Below the pieces are notes generated by a model that was not told the origin of the DNA, did not search any database, and saw only the letters and a program-made list of their open reading frames with translations. The translations under genes and the position numbers were made by a program. Shown here piece after piece: positions 7,002-15,011 of a DNA stretch of 46,399 nucleotides (its first letter is position 1; each line of letters starts with the position of its first letter). Origin of the DNA: Microcystis aeruginosa NIES-4325 (GTDB lineage: Bacteria; Cyanobacteriota; Cyanobacteriia; Cyanobacteriales; Microcystaceae); NCBI RefSeq assembly GCF_008974145.1, contig NZ_BJKP01000010.1:1-46399 (forward strand), given 5' to 3'.

Positions 7002-7925
7002 ATGTATCAAAAAATCCTGCGTTTTGCTCCAGTTATCCTATGCTTGAGTTTGTTTATTTTAGCGGTCTGGGCAATTAGTCAAGAATTTAAACACTACACT
7101 TTTGCCCAACTGTGGGCTAGTTTAAATCATATTACCACAAGTCGTAAGCTAGAAGCTATTTTTTGCATGGCTTTGGGTTATTTGTCGATGACGGGTTATG
7201 ATCGCCTAGGTTTTTATTATATCAATCATCCCTTAGCTTTAGCCACTATTATCCGCACTGCTTTTATCAGTTATGCTTTTGGTAATACCATTGGTTTAAC
7301 CTTATTTTCTGGGACAGCGATTCGTTATCGTTTCTATACTCCTGCGGGGGTGGGGGTGGCGGACATTGCCAAAGTTATCACTTTTACCCATTTGAGCTTT
7401 TGGTTAGGAATGTTAGGCATTGGTGGTGTAAGTTTCCTCGTCGATCCCCAACGTATTCCTCAACTTTTAAAATTACCTTTTTTAACTACCAAACCATTAG
7501 GAATATTTTTTTTATTGCTGGTTGCTGGCTATTTTTTGTTGACTCTCACCTATAAAAAAACCATAAAAATCGGTCAAGAAAATATCTATTTGCCCTCTTG
7601 GAATCTTTCTCTAGCTTTGATATTGGTGACTTTTATCGATTGGATATTAGCGGCCAGAGTTCTATATCTTCTTCTCCCGGGCAACTATAATACTTCTTTT
7701 TTAGGATTTTTCGGTCTCTATGTATTTGCCATGACGGCAGGGGTATTAAGCAACGTGCCGGGGGGGATAGGTGTTTTTGAGTTTATCATGCTGAGATTAC
7801 GTCCAGAATATGTATCTAATGGCGAGCTTTTAGGTTCTTTAATCGCCTATCGAGCTATTTATTATTTCCTGCCTTTAATTGTCGCTTTTGTCTGGTTATT
7901 GGGTTACGAGGCGCGCAGAAAATAA
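7002..7925 (+). CDS. MprF-like flippase-domain membrane protein (LPG synthase TM / UPF0104)
   Basis: This 307-residue integral membrane protein has about seven or eight hydrophobic helices. It matches the membrane part of lysyl-phosphatidylglycerol synthase (MprF): SMTGYDRLGFYYI, GNTIGLTLFSGTAIRYRFY and, near the C-terminus, GVLSNVPGGIGVFEFIMLRL are typical family blocks. The cytosolic aminoacyl-transfer domain of full MprF is absent, as in many stand-alone relatives, so it probably moves a lipid or other amphiphile between membrane leaflets; the substrate is unknown. Its first 85 codons are duplicated as a dead copy just upstream. Confidence 0.8.
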   Translation: MYQKILRFAPVILCLSLFILAVWAISQEFKHYTFAQLWASLNHITTSRKLEAIFCMALGYLSMTGYDRLGFYYINHPLALATIIRTAFISYAFGNTIGLTLFSGTAIRYRFYTPAGVGVADIAKVITFTHLSFWLGMLGIGGVSFLVDPQRIPQLLKLPFLTTKPLGIFFLLLVAGYFLLTLTYKKTIKIGQENIYLPSWNLSLALILVTFIDWILAARVLYLLLPGNYNTSFLGFFGLYVFAMTAGVLSNVPGGIGVFEFIMLRLRPEYVSNGELLGSLIAYRAIYYFLPLIVAFVWLLGYEARRK

Positions 7926-7950
7926 AGCCCGCAAATTAGCTTAAACGGAC

Positions 7951-7982
7951 AAAAAAAGTCCCCATGCCGTCATAGCTGGGGA
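7951..7982 (-). terminator. rho-independent terminator for the minus-strand gene
   Basis: Read on the minus strand, TCCCCA (7982-7977) and TGGGGA (7964-7959) form a six-pair stem around a 12-base loop, then C and seven T residues follow (7957-7951 are A on the plus strand). It lies eight bases after the stop of the small gene at 7991. Confidence 0.65.
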
Positions 7983-7990
7983 GCATCAAT

Positions 7991-8191
7991 CTAGTAGGCT
8001 AAAGTTTCTAAAGTTTCCCGTAGATAGGAACAAATGCGAGCATCAGCATCGTCTCTATTTTTACCCGATTCTAGTTGTTCTTGCTGCCAACGCCGAAAAC
8101 CGGAACTGGCGGCGATGGCTTGTTTTAAATGCTCCCAAGTATGATGATCTTTGTGAAGTGGGGTGTCGGAAAATGCGGTAGAGTTGCCCAT
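7991..8191 (-). CDS. small conserved protein of unknown function
   Basis: The reading frame opens at 8227, but the ATG at 8191 is preferred. AGAGGT lies five bases before it, and the protein then starts MGNSTAFSDTPLHKDHHTWE. The 66-residue product is soluble and rich in His, Glu and Arg, with helical segments WEHLKQAIAASSGFRRWQQEQ and DARICSYLRETLETLAY. I recall similar small proteins in cyanobacteria but know no function. It has its own terminator and no partner gene on the strand except the upstream secreted protein gene. Confidence 0.65.
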   Translation of the reverse strand: MGNSTAFSDTPLHKDHHTWEHLKQAIAASSGFRRWQQEQLESGKNRDDADARICSYLRETLETLAY

Positions 8192-8275
8192 CTTTACCTC
8201 TGGTGGTAGGGTTGCACCTTTTAACATAACTTAAAAATCGCTGAAAATTCTGATAACTGGGACACAATTAGACAG

Positions 8276-8325
8276 AAAAAGGTGTTACCTAGCGGGAAAT
8301 CTGCGGGGATGCCAACACCTTTTTT
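8276..8325. terminator. bidirectional-looking terminator
   Basis: GGTGTT (8281-8286), preceded by five A residues, pairs with AACACC (8314-8319), followed by six T residues. The stem therefore extends through the A/T runs in either direction. On the minus strand it sits 19 bases past the stop of the gene at 8345, and it probably ends that transcript. Confidence 0.65.
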
Positions 8326-8344
8326 GAGGAAATCTAGCAGATTT

Positions 8345-8701
8345 TTAGGAGATTTTGCTGGTTTCTGCCGCTTCTTCAGCCTCCACTGCCGCGTTTAAAG
8401 CTGCGGGGGGAATGGGGATAGGAAATACCGACGGCAGGTTAGCGGTGGCATCTTCGGGGGGCTGCCCGGAGTGAAAACGACGGTAGGTTAAAACACCGGC
8501 TACAGTGATTGCTCCTGTAGCGGCGCCAACCCCTAAAATAAGTTTGTTAGCATCGACAGGGAGGGTGTTATTGCTGCCAAAAATGCTTTTACCTTGAGCG
8601 AAAGGACAAGCGGAGGCACTGCCAGCATCAAGAGTACCCAAAACAATGCCACTGACGAGGGTAGCACTAACGGCGATGGAGGTGAAAAAAGTTTTCTTCA
8701 T
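8345..8701 (-). CDS. secreted or membrane-anchored small protein, unknown function
   Basis: This 118-residue protein has an N-terminal signal peptide (MKKTFFTSIAVSATLVSGIV, ending near the Ala-Ser-Ala around residue 30), then a short region with a single Cys, and a hydrophobic segment (about 54-73, LILGVGAATGAITVAGVLTY) followed by RR. The tail is Pro- and Ala/Glu-rich (IPIPPAALNAAVEAEEAAE). The export signal is clear, but I do not recognise a family. If the second segment spans the membrane, the tail is cytoplasmic. Confidence 0.65.
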   Translation of the reverse strand: MKKTFFTSIAVSATLVSGIVLGTLDAGSASACPFAQGKSIFGSNNTLPVDANKLILGVGAATGAITVAGVLTYRRFHSGQPPEDATANLPSVFPIPIPPAALNAAVEAEEAAETSKIS

Positions 8702-8815
8702 AATTGCCTTGGGGATAGGTTGTCAATAGCGATTATCCTTGCATTATAGATATCTCAATCAGAATTGTCTATTTTATTTCCGTTGGTGACATTGAAATAA
8801 TTTTGTTTAAGGATA

Positions 8816-11800
8816 ATGAATTATCAATATCGTGTCGGGGGTAGTCTTGCCTATAACCATCCTACCTATATCGAGAGAAATGCCGATCGAGAACTGTTAA
8901 TGGCGTTAAAAAATGGTCAATTTTGCTACGTTTTTAACTGTCGTCAGATGGGCAAATCCAGTTTAAGGGTACGAGTGACCCATATTTTACAGCAATCGGG
9001 CATGGATTGCGCGTCCGTAGATATAACCAGTCTTGGTAGTAATGATAATTTATCCCAATGGTATAACGGCGTAATCACCCGTTTGTTTTTAGGATTTAAT
9101 CTGACGGGAAAAATTAATCTTAAATCCTGGTTGCGCGAGCGAGAGGATTTACCCCCCGTGCAGCGTTTGGGACAATTTATCGAGGAAGTTTTATTAGTTT
9201 ATTGTCGGGGAGAGAAAATATATATTTTTATTGACGAGATCGATAAAATTCTCAGTTTACAGTTTTCTCTAGATGACTTTTTTTCCCTGATTCGTTATTG
9301 TTATAACCAAAGAGCGGAAAATGCTCAGTATGAAAGAATTACTTTTGCTTTATTCGGTGTTGCTACCCCAGCAGATTTAATTCGCGAAAAGACCCAAACA
9401 TCTTTTAATATCGGCCAGGCGATCGAATTAACGGGATTTAATCTGGCGGAAATTGCTCCTTTAACGGCGGGATTATCCAGTCAAAGTAATTATCAACCTG
9501 ATTGGTTAGAAAAAATTATCTTTTGGACGGGAGGACAGCCATTTTTAACCCAGAAAATTTGTCAGCTATTGCTGGAAACTAATTTAGATATTGAGACGCT
9601 GATCAAAGAGAGAATTATTAATAATTGGGAATCTCATGATGAACCGGTTCATCTGCGAACCATTGCTGATCGCTTGTTAAGAAATCAAGAGAAAGCGGGT
9701 CGTTTGTTGGGCATCTATCAACAAATTTTAGAAAAGGGATCAATCCTGTGCGATGACAGTCCAGAACAAGGGGAATTAAGGTTATCGGGGTTGGTGGTAA
9801 AAAAGGATAATCAGTTAGTAGTTTATAATCCTATTTATCGAGAAATATTTAATCTCAATTGGCTGGAAAAACAATTAGAGCAATTGCGTCCCTACTCAGA
9901 AGCGATCGCCGCTTGGCAACAGTCTAATTATACCGATGAATCGCGGCTTTTACGCGGAAAAGCTTTAAATAATGCCCTCGATTGGTCTCAGGGAAAAAGC
10001 TTAAGTAATCTTGATTATCAGTTTTTAACTGCTAGTCAAAATCTCGATAAAAGAGAGGCAGAAATTAGCCTAGAAACTCAGAAGCAAGCTAATAAAATTC
10101 TAGCAATCGCTCACAAAAAAGCTACGAAAAGAATTCAAATTGGCTCGGTAATTTTAATTGCTTCTCTACTGGGTTCTTTCTTCGCTTTTATTCAGGTAAA
10201 ACAAGCATGGCATCAAGTGGAAAACGCTCAACTAGGTATTAAATTACAGCGCAAGGGTGATAGTGATTGGCAACAATTTCAATTTGAACAATTAGAATCT
10301 TTAATTGCGGCTATGCAAGCAGTAAATGGTTTAAAAAATATCGTTACTGATGACCAAACTCTAGGTAAATATCCTGCTACCAGTCCAATTATTACCCTGC
10401 AACAAATTTTAGATCGTATTCAAGAAAAAAACCAACTGCAAGGACACCGGGGAACTATTTATAGTGTTAGTATTAGTCCTGATCGTCAAAAAATAGCCAC
10501 TGCTTCTCAAGATGGAACGGTAAAAATTTGGAATCAAAAAGGTGAGAATATTCAAACTTTGACCGGTCATCAGGGAGCAGTTTATAGTGTTAGTTTTAGT
10601 CCCGATGGTCAAAAAATCGCCACCGCTTCTGAAGATAAAACCGCCAAAATTTGGAACTTGCAAGGACAAAATTTAGTCACATATCCTGATCACCAAGAAT
10701 CAGTTTATAGTGTTAGTTTTAGTCCCGATGGTCAAAAAATTGTGACTACTTCCAGGGATAAAACCGCTAGATTGTGGAATTTATCAGGTCAAACTTTACA
10801 GGTATTTAAGGGACATAAAAGATCGATAGATGCAGCTAGTTTTAGTCCCGATGGTCAAAAAATTGCCACTGCTTCCCGGGATGGTACGATTAAAATCTGG
10901 GATTTATCAGGTAAAATTATCCTGAGTGTAGGTCAAGAAAATATTGGGGCTTTTTATAGTGTTAATTTTAGTCCCGACGGTCAAAAAATTGCCGGAGCAT
11001 CGGCCGATAAAACTGCTAAAATCTGGGATTTACAGGGAAATTTAATAGCTACTTTCCGGGGACATCAAGATTTTGTCAACAGTGTTAATTTTAGTCCTGA
11101 TGGCCAGTTTATAATTACCGCATCTAGTGACGGTAGTGCTAAAATTTGGGGAATGCAAGGGGAAGAAATAACTACTCTCAGAGGACATCAAGAATCAGTT
11201 TTTACTGCTGTATTTAGTCAAGATGGAAAACAGGTGGTAACTGGATCGAGTGATGAAACGGCTAAAATTTGGCAACTGAACAATTTAAATCAAGCTAAGG
11301 CCGATAATACCAGCGTTACCATTAATTACCAGGGCAATATTATCGCTATTGCTAATAAAGATGGTCAGATTACTTTACTGGATTCACAAGGTAAAAAAAT
11401 TAGAGAATTTACCACAAAAATGCGTTCAATATATAGTATAGCTTTTCATCCCGATAGTAATCAGATAGCGATTACAGGAAGAAATGGAAAAGTCCAAATC
11501 TGGAGCAAAAAAGGAACAATGCTCCAAGAATTTACCGCTAGTCAAGTACCGATTTATAGTCTTGCTTTTAATGGAGAGGGAACAGCAATAATCACGGGAA
11601 CAAGCGATGGAAAAGTTCAATACTGGCACTTAAGTAATCATCCACCTCAATTAATTAATTCTTGGACAGCCGATGATAGTATTATCTATGATTTGGTGTT
11701 TTCTCCCGATCTTCAAAAAATTGCTACTGCTACTCGGGGAAAGATTAAAATTTGGGATTTGCAGGGTAATCTTTTAAAGGAGATTAAAACCGATTCTTTT

Positions 11801-12139
11801 CCCGTTTATGGAGTTAGTTTTAGTCCCGATGGTGAAAAAATCGCCGCTATTTCAAGGGATGGTACAGCTAGACGCTGGGACATTGACGGAAATTTGCGCT
11901 CCGAGTTTAAAATAGAAGAAGATATCGTCTATGGGATCGCTTTTAGTCCTGATGGTCAAGAAATTGTGATTATTGCTAGGGATGGTCAAAAGCATCGATG
12001 GCCCTTAGAAACGGAATATAATTATTTACAAAAATTGCTCGATCGAGGTTGTCTTTGGTTAGAAGATTATCTCAGGACTCGTCCCGACAAACGAGAAGCA
12101 CTATCCCTGTGTACTGGGAAAATAAAACCATCGAATTAA
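8816..12139 (+). CDS. AAA-like ATPase with C-terminal WD40 repeats
   Basis: This 1107-residue protein has three parts. Residues 1-350 form an AAA-like (AAA_35-type) NTPase domain with a P-loop (CRQMGKSSLR, Gly46-Lys47-Ser48) and a Walker B strand (IYIFIDEID, about 137-145). A membrane helix follows at about 441-460 (GSVILIASLLGSFFAFIQV). From about 535 to 1060 there are around 13 WD40 blades with repeated FSPDGQKIATASxDxTxKIW signatures; those from the eighth onward are weaker. In cyanobacteria this architecture is common and is treated as STAND-like signal switching, with the propeller as sensor; the ligand and output are unknown. The near-identical early blades suggest recent repeat amplification. 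A TAATG context with aagga upstream supports the start. Confidence 0.88.
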   Translation: MNYQYRVGGSLAYNHPTYIERNADRELLMALKNGQFCYVFNCRQMGKSSLRVRVTHILQQSGMDCASVDITSLGSNDNLSQWYNGVITRLFLGFNLTGKINLKSWLREREDLPPVQRLGQFIEEVLLVYCRGEKIYIFIDEIDKILSLQFSLDDFFSLIRYCYNQRAENAQYERITFALFGVATPADLIREKTQTSFNIGQAIELTGFNLAEIAPLTAGLSSQSNYQPDWLEKIIFWTGGQPFLTQKICQLLLETNLDIETLIKERIINNWESHDEPVHLRTIADRLLRNQEKAGRLLGIYQQILEKGSILCDDSPEQGELRLSGLVVKKDNQLVVYNPIYREIFNLNWLEKQLEQLRPYSEAIAAWQQSNYTDESRLLRGKALNNALDWSQGKSLSNLDYQFLTASQNLDKREAEISLETQKQANKILAIAHKKATKRIQIGSVILIASLLGSFFAFIQVKQAWHQVENAQLGIKLQRKGDSDWQQFQFEQLESLIAAMQAVNGLKNIVTDDQTLGKYPATSPIITLQQILDRIQEKNQLQGHRGTIYSVSISPDRQKIATASQDGTVKIWNQKGENIQTLTGHQGAVYSVSFSPDGQKIATASEDKTAKIWNLQGQNLVTYPDHQESVYSVSFSPDGQKIVTTSRDKTARLWNLSGQTLQVFKGHKRSIDAASFSPDGQKIATASRDGTIKIWDLSGKIILSVGQENIGAFYSVNFSPDGQKIAGASADKTAKIWDLQGNLIATFRGHQDFVNSVNFSPDGQFIITASSDGSAKIWGMQGEEITTLRGHQESVFTAVFSQDGKQVVTGSSDETAKIWQLNNLNQAKADNTSVTINYQGNIIAIANKDGQITLLDSQGKKIREFTTKMRSIYSIAFHPDSNQIAITGRNGKVQIWSKKGTMLQEFTASQVPIYSLAFNGEGTAIITGTSDGKVQYWHLSNHPPQLINSWTADDSIIYDLVFSPDLQKIATATRGKIKIWDLQGNLLKEIKTDSFPVYGVSFSPDGEKIAAISRDGTARRWDIDGNLRSEFKIEEDIVYGIAFSPDGQEIVIIARDGQKHRWPLETEYNYLQKLLDRGCLWLEDYLRTRPDKREALSLCTGKIKPSN

Positions 12140-12172
12140 ATTAATTCTTCAAGTCATATTGTCAACTTGTTT

Positions 12173-12265
12173 TTATACCAAATCGGTTTTTAATAGTGTG
12201 ATTAACTCCCAAGTTATGAATAGTTTCTCCCCGCTCCACTATACCTTTTAAACAGGATTTATTTT
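12173..12265. repeat. decayed MITE-like repeat, related to 30160-30310
   Basis: The stretch begins tataccaaatcggtttttaat and ends ccttttaaacaggattt. Both ends resemble those of the element at 30160-30310 (actaaatccagttattaaaaaccg at one end, ctttttaaacagaattt at the other), with inverted-repeat character. Substitutions and missing interior make it a decayed copy. Confidence 0.4.
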
Positions 12266-12320
12266 TACTGGGTGGGGGGCATAATTATTGCCTAACCCAC
12301 CCGCTAAATAATCTTAATTT

Positions 12321-13232
12321 TTAATTCGATGGAGGGGGATTTTCTGCGCTTGGCGATCGAGTTTCTGGGAGATTATCTTCTCCGATAGTTTTTTCTGGGG
12401 GCAACTTTTCCTCTGGAGGGGGATTTTCTGCGCTTGGCGATCGAGTTTCTGGGAGATTATCTTCTCCGATAATTTCTCCTTGGGGCAAATCTTCCTCGGT
12501 AACTTCAATAATCACCGTTTCGCTAACGGCAATAGTTTCGACTTCAACAGTTGCGACAGGTTCAGTCGGGGGAATTTCTGGGACATTTTCGGAGGGTTTG
12601 ATCTCTTCCGTTGCCAAATCAAAATCATCGAAATCATCGAAATCATCGAAATCATCGAAGCTTTCCCCATCATCAATAATTTCTGCGGCTTTTTCCCCAA
12701 TTTCTGTCACTGATTCTGGAATAGTTTCCCCGATAGCTGCCGCTTTTTCGACAACGGGGGCAATCGTTTCTTGATCTTTTTCCCCAATTTCTGTCACTGA
12801 TTCTGGAATAGTTTCCCCGATAGCTGCCGCTTTTTCGACAACGGGGGCAATCGTTTCTTTGACTTTTGCTGCTACTTTCTCAGGTTTAGCTTTAGTTTTA
12901 GGGGATTGGGAGGGAGTAACTTTCCCCAGACGATTGCCTAACCAACCGACAATAGTAAATAATTTAACTGGTTTGTCGGGATAAAAAAGTGCTTGTCTGA
13001 GTTTGAGAGTTTGCCAAGCGAAAGTAATAAATAATATGGCCGCGGCAGCTTGTCCGAGGAGGATAGCGCCTGTAATCCTTCCCGCGCACAACCAGAGGAC
13101 AAGGGCATAGAATAATCCTACCGCACTCCAGAGAAAATCATCTTGACGGTGGCGATCGGGGGCGATAAAAGCGGTGGTGAGGAGGTAGAGACTACTTAAT
13201 CCCACCACGATCGCTAGGATATAGGGCAACAT
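12321..13232 (-). CDS. Ycf66 family protein with expanded repetitive tail
   Basis: This 303-residue protein starts with the Ycf66 domain (about 1-105): three hydrophobic helices (LPYILAIVVGLSSLYLLTTAF, AVGLFYALVLWLC, ILLGQAAAAILFITFAW) and DRHRQDDFLWSAVGL. Ycf66 proteins are found in cyanobacteria and some plastids; their role is unknown, and the helices point to a thylakoid or plasma membrane location. The remaining 200 residues are low-complexity, acidic and Pro-rich. They include two copies of a 29-residue block (ETIAPVVEKAAAIGETIPES...), a run of DDF units, and two copies of a C-terminal block (DNLPETRSPSAENPPP). The tail is much longer than in typical family members. Confidence 0.85.
   Translation of the reverse strand: MLPYILAIVVGLSSLYLLTTAFIAPDRHRQDDFLWSAVGLFYALVLWLCAGRITGAILLGQAAAAILFITFAWQTLKLRQALFYPDKPVKLFTIVGWLGNRLGKVTPSQSPKTKAKPEKVAAKVKETIAPVVEKAAAIGETIPESVTEIGEKDQETIAPVVEKAAAIGETIPESVTEIGEKAAEIIDDGESFDDFDDFDDFDDFDLATEEIKPSENVPEIPPTEPVATVEVETIAVSETVIIEVTEEDLPQGEIIGEDNLPETRSPSAENPPPEEKLPPEKTIGEDNLPETRSPSAENPPPSN
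12331..12471. repeat. 84-bp-period duplication in the Ycf66 tail
   Basis: A block of about 57 bases starting ggagggggattttctgcgct at 12331 recurs at 12415 almost exactly. The period is 84 bp, so the reading frame is kept. It encodes the repeated DNLPETRSPSAENPPP block. Confidence 0.8.
12625..12860. repeat. nine-base microsatellite and 87-bp tandem repeat in Ycf66
   Basis: At about 12625-12661 the unit atcatcgaa occurs about four times and encodes the DDF run. At 12689-12770 and 12776-12857 an essentially identical stretch of about 82 bases recurs with an 87-bp period, which encodes the repeated 29-residue block. All periods are multiples of three, so length changes here keep the frame. Confidence 0.8.
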
Positions 13233-13397
13233 TTGCGATTCTCCTTTGACATTTCCTTTTTTATTGTGCGTTATTTCGGGTCGATCGAGTCTATTTTTTG
13301 ATTAATTTGGGAAATTATCGAGTCAGATGGTCTTTACCTGTGTTTATGAATAGCCATAGTTAATATTAGGAAATTCTTGGTTTATCCTCTGCTGCTT

Positions 13398-13595
13398 GTG
13401 CTGATCAGATTAAACAAGCTTTCGGATCAAATGATTAAGTTTTGGTCTTTAACAAGTAAAGTAGAATCAGCAACCCTTGATCAACCCACAGACAAACTGT
13501 TATCTTTAGCAATTAGTGCCGATGGCAAATATTTAATTAGCGGAAGTGCTGACAAAACTGTAAAAATTTGGCAGAATACAGCGTTTCTCCCCTAG
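13398..13595 (+). pseudogene. WD40-repeat remnant
   Basis: The frame from about 13398 reads one blade end (SDQMIKFWSL) and one full blade (LLSLAISADGKYLISGSADKTVKIW) before a TAG at 13593-13595. No start codon with a ribosome site is visible, and nothing of the rest of a WD40 protein is present. It is probably the tail of a larger gene now lost. It is not a direct copy of the blades at 10.4-12 kb (ISGSADKTVKIWQ versus TASxDxTxKIW). From there to the next gene's stop at 13740 I see nothing else. Confidence 0.55.
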
Positions 13596-13739
13596 ATGAG
13601 GTGCGTTTTTGCGACTGAAATCCTTACTTCGGCAAAGTTTTATTTATACTTCACCTTGACGAGAAACGCTGGCAGTAGGATAAAATAGTAAAATTAAGAC
13701 AATTATTTCGATGATTTTGCCTAATTTATTTAATCCTAA

Positions 13740-14690
13740 CTAACGTTTTTTAATTAAACTCAATCCCGCAGCAATTAAGCCTAAACCCAATAATCCCCAA
13801 GTGCTACTAGGTTCGGGAATTCCTAAGGCTTTAAGTGCCAATTGACCGATTAATTGATGACTGCGGGTGGTGGGATGAATACTATCCCAAAAAAGGTATT
13901 CATTCGGATGAGGACAAACTTCGATAGGTTGCACAGGAATTCCGTCTTGAATGGTGCTTAAACAAGCTTGATCAATATTAGTAAACCCGTACTCAATGGG
14001 GCGATTGCGAGCATCGGCAAACAGGGAAAAAATGTCAAGGGAAGTAATTTCAAGACTGGGGAGATTTTGCGATAAACTACTCAAAGTGAAGGCCAGTAAG
14101 CCATTATGAGATTGGGTGATTAGACTAAGATTGCTAGAGTTAGGAGTGGATAAGGTGGCGGGTAATTGCCCTAAATCTGGTAAATTGGGAATGAGAAAAT
14201 TTCTAGCACCAGCATTGTAAAGATCAATAATATAATCGCCGATATTGTCAACGGAATCACTCACATTGATTGGCTGACTACCAAGATAATCATTCGCACC
14301 ACCAAAGACAATATATAAAGCATCAGAGTCCACGGCTGGATTTGTCAACAAGAAACCGCCTACTTGTTGTTCAATCCCTGGCAAGAGGGGAGCAATCGTA
14401 TTAGCATTGCCAGTAGTGGCACCGGCGATAGCAAAATTTGTCTGTAGAGTGGGGGTCAGTCCTAGGGCTGTTTGCAGATATTCTACCCAAACTATACCAT
14501 TAGAAAATCTTTGGTCGTAGGGGGGCTGGGGGGCAATTCCTCCAGAGGCAATAAAAAATCGCCCAGCATCGGAGAGACTATCCCCAAAAACAAATGCCTG
14601 GCTAAAGGCATTGGCTGCGGTGGGGACGCAAAAGGAAAGAATGACAAAACTGGTGACAGACAGAGATTTTTTCAGGTAGTTATTGAACAT
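13740..14690 (-). CDS. SGNH/GDSL hydrolase with PEP-CTERM anchor
   Basis: This 316-residue secreted esterase/lipase-type enzyme has a signal peptide at 1-28 (ending AANA). The GDSL block I is VFGDSLSDAG with nucleophile Ser38, the GGAND block is near 128-133, and the catalytic DxxH is in DSIHPTTRSH near 270. The C-terminus (PEPSSTWGLLGLGLIAAGLS, then KKR) is a textbook PEP-CTERM sorting signal of Pro-Glu-Pro, hydrophobic helix and basic end. The protein is therefore exported and processed by an exosortase-type system. Its substrate, a lipid, polysaccharide ester or other ester, cannot be told from sequence. It is divergently oriented to holA. Confidence 0.9.
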   Translation of the reverse strand: MFNNYLKKSLSVTSFVILSFCVPTAANAFSQAFVFGDSLSDAGRFFIASGGIAPQPPYDQRFSNGIVWVEYLQTALGLTPTLQTNFAIAGATTGNANTIAPLLPGIEQQVGGFLLTNPAVDSDALYIVFGGANDYLGSQPINVSDSVDNIGDYIIDLYNAGARNFLIPNLPDLGQLPATLSTPNSSNLSLITQSHNGLLAFTLSSLSQNLPSLEITSLDIFSLFADARNRPIEYGFTNIDQACLSTIQDGIPVQPIEVCPHPNEYLFWDSIHPTTRSHQLIGQLALKALGIPEPSSTWGLLGLGLIAAGLSLIKKR

Positions 14691-15011
14691 AAATATAGAT
14701 GGGATTCTACCCTAGATCAATTAGCGTGTTCTGCCTAAGTTAACAGATTTTAGCTCAAAAAGCTTTTTTTGTAAGATATTTTAATAAATCCGCTCAAGGG
14801 TTTTTAAAGTTAAGAATTTAACTTTTGCTATGATTGACTTAACCCCGACAGCTAGTTGATAGCAGTTATCTTAATTATGAGGTGCGAAGTCTCCGGTTTT
14901 AGGGAACGCTGGAACCCAGGAACAGTAGCTGGTAGTCTAGAGATGATGCCAAATCCCGTCGCACTTCCTCTTGATGAGCAACGTTGTCTTAAATTATCAA
15001 AATCGAAACTT

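Larger units (their letters stand above)
5960..7256. repeat. diverged tandem duplication, two units of about 650 bp
   Basis: Unit 1 (about 5960-6615) and unit 2 (about 6616-7256) carry the same arrangement: most of a minus-strand small membrane protein gene, a short gap, and the 5' part of a plus-strand MprF-like gene. The junction is visible near 6615, where the MprF-like sequence (cactattatctgca) switches abruptly into the small gene (ttctattagcc). The two units differ at many positions, including stops and an insertion in the dead MprF-like copy, so the duplication is old. Confidence 0.85.

Noticed and set aside
9902-9909. HIP1 octamers (GCGATCGC) as regulatory sites
   Set aside because: They occur throughout the window in genes and gaps, as is usual in cyanobacteria, so single copies carry no local meaning.
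14856-15011. An extended N-terminus for HolA
   Set aside because: The 52 extra codons have no similarity to the family, and the ATG at 15012 starts exactly where cyanobacterial HolA proteins do.
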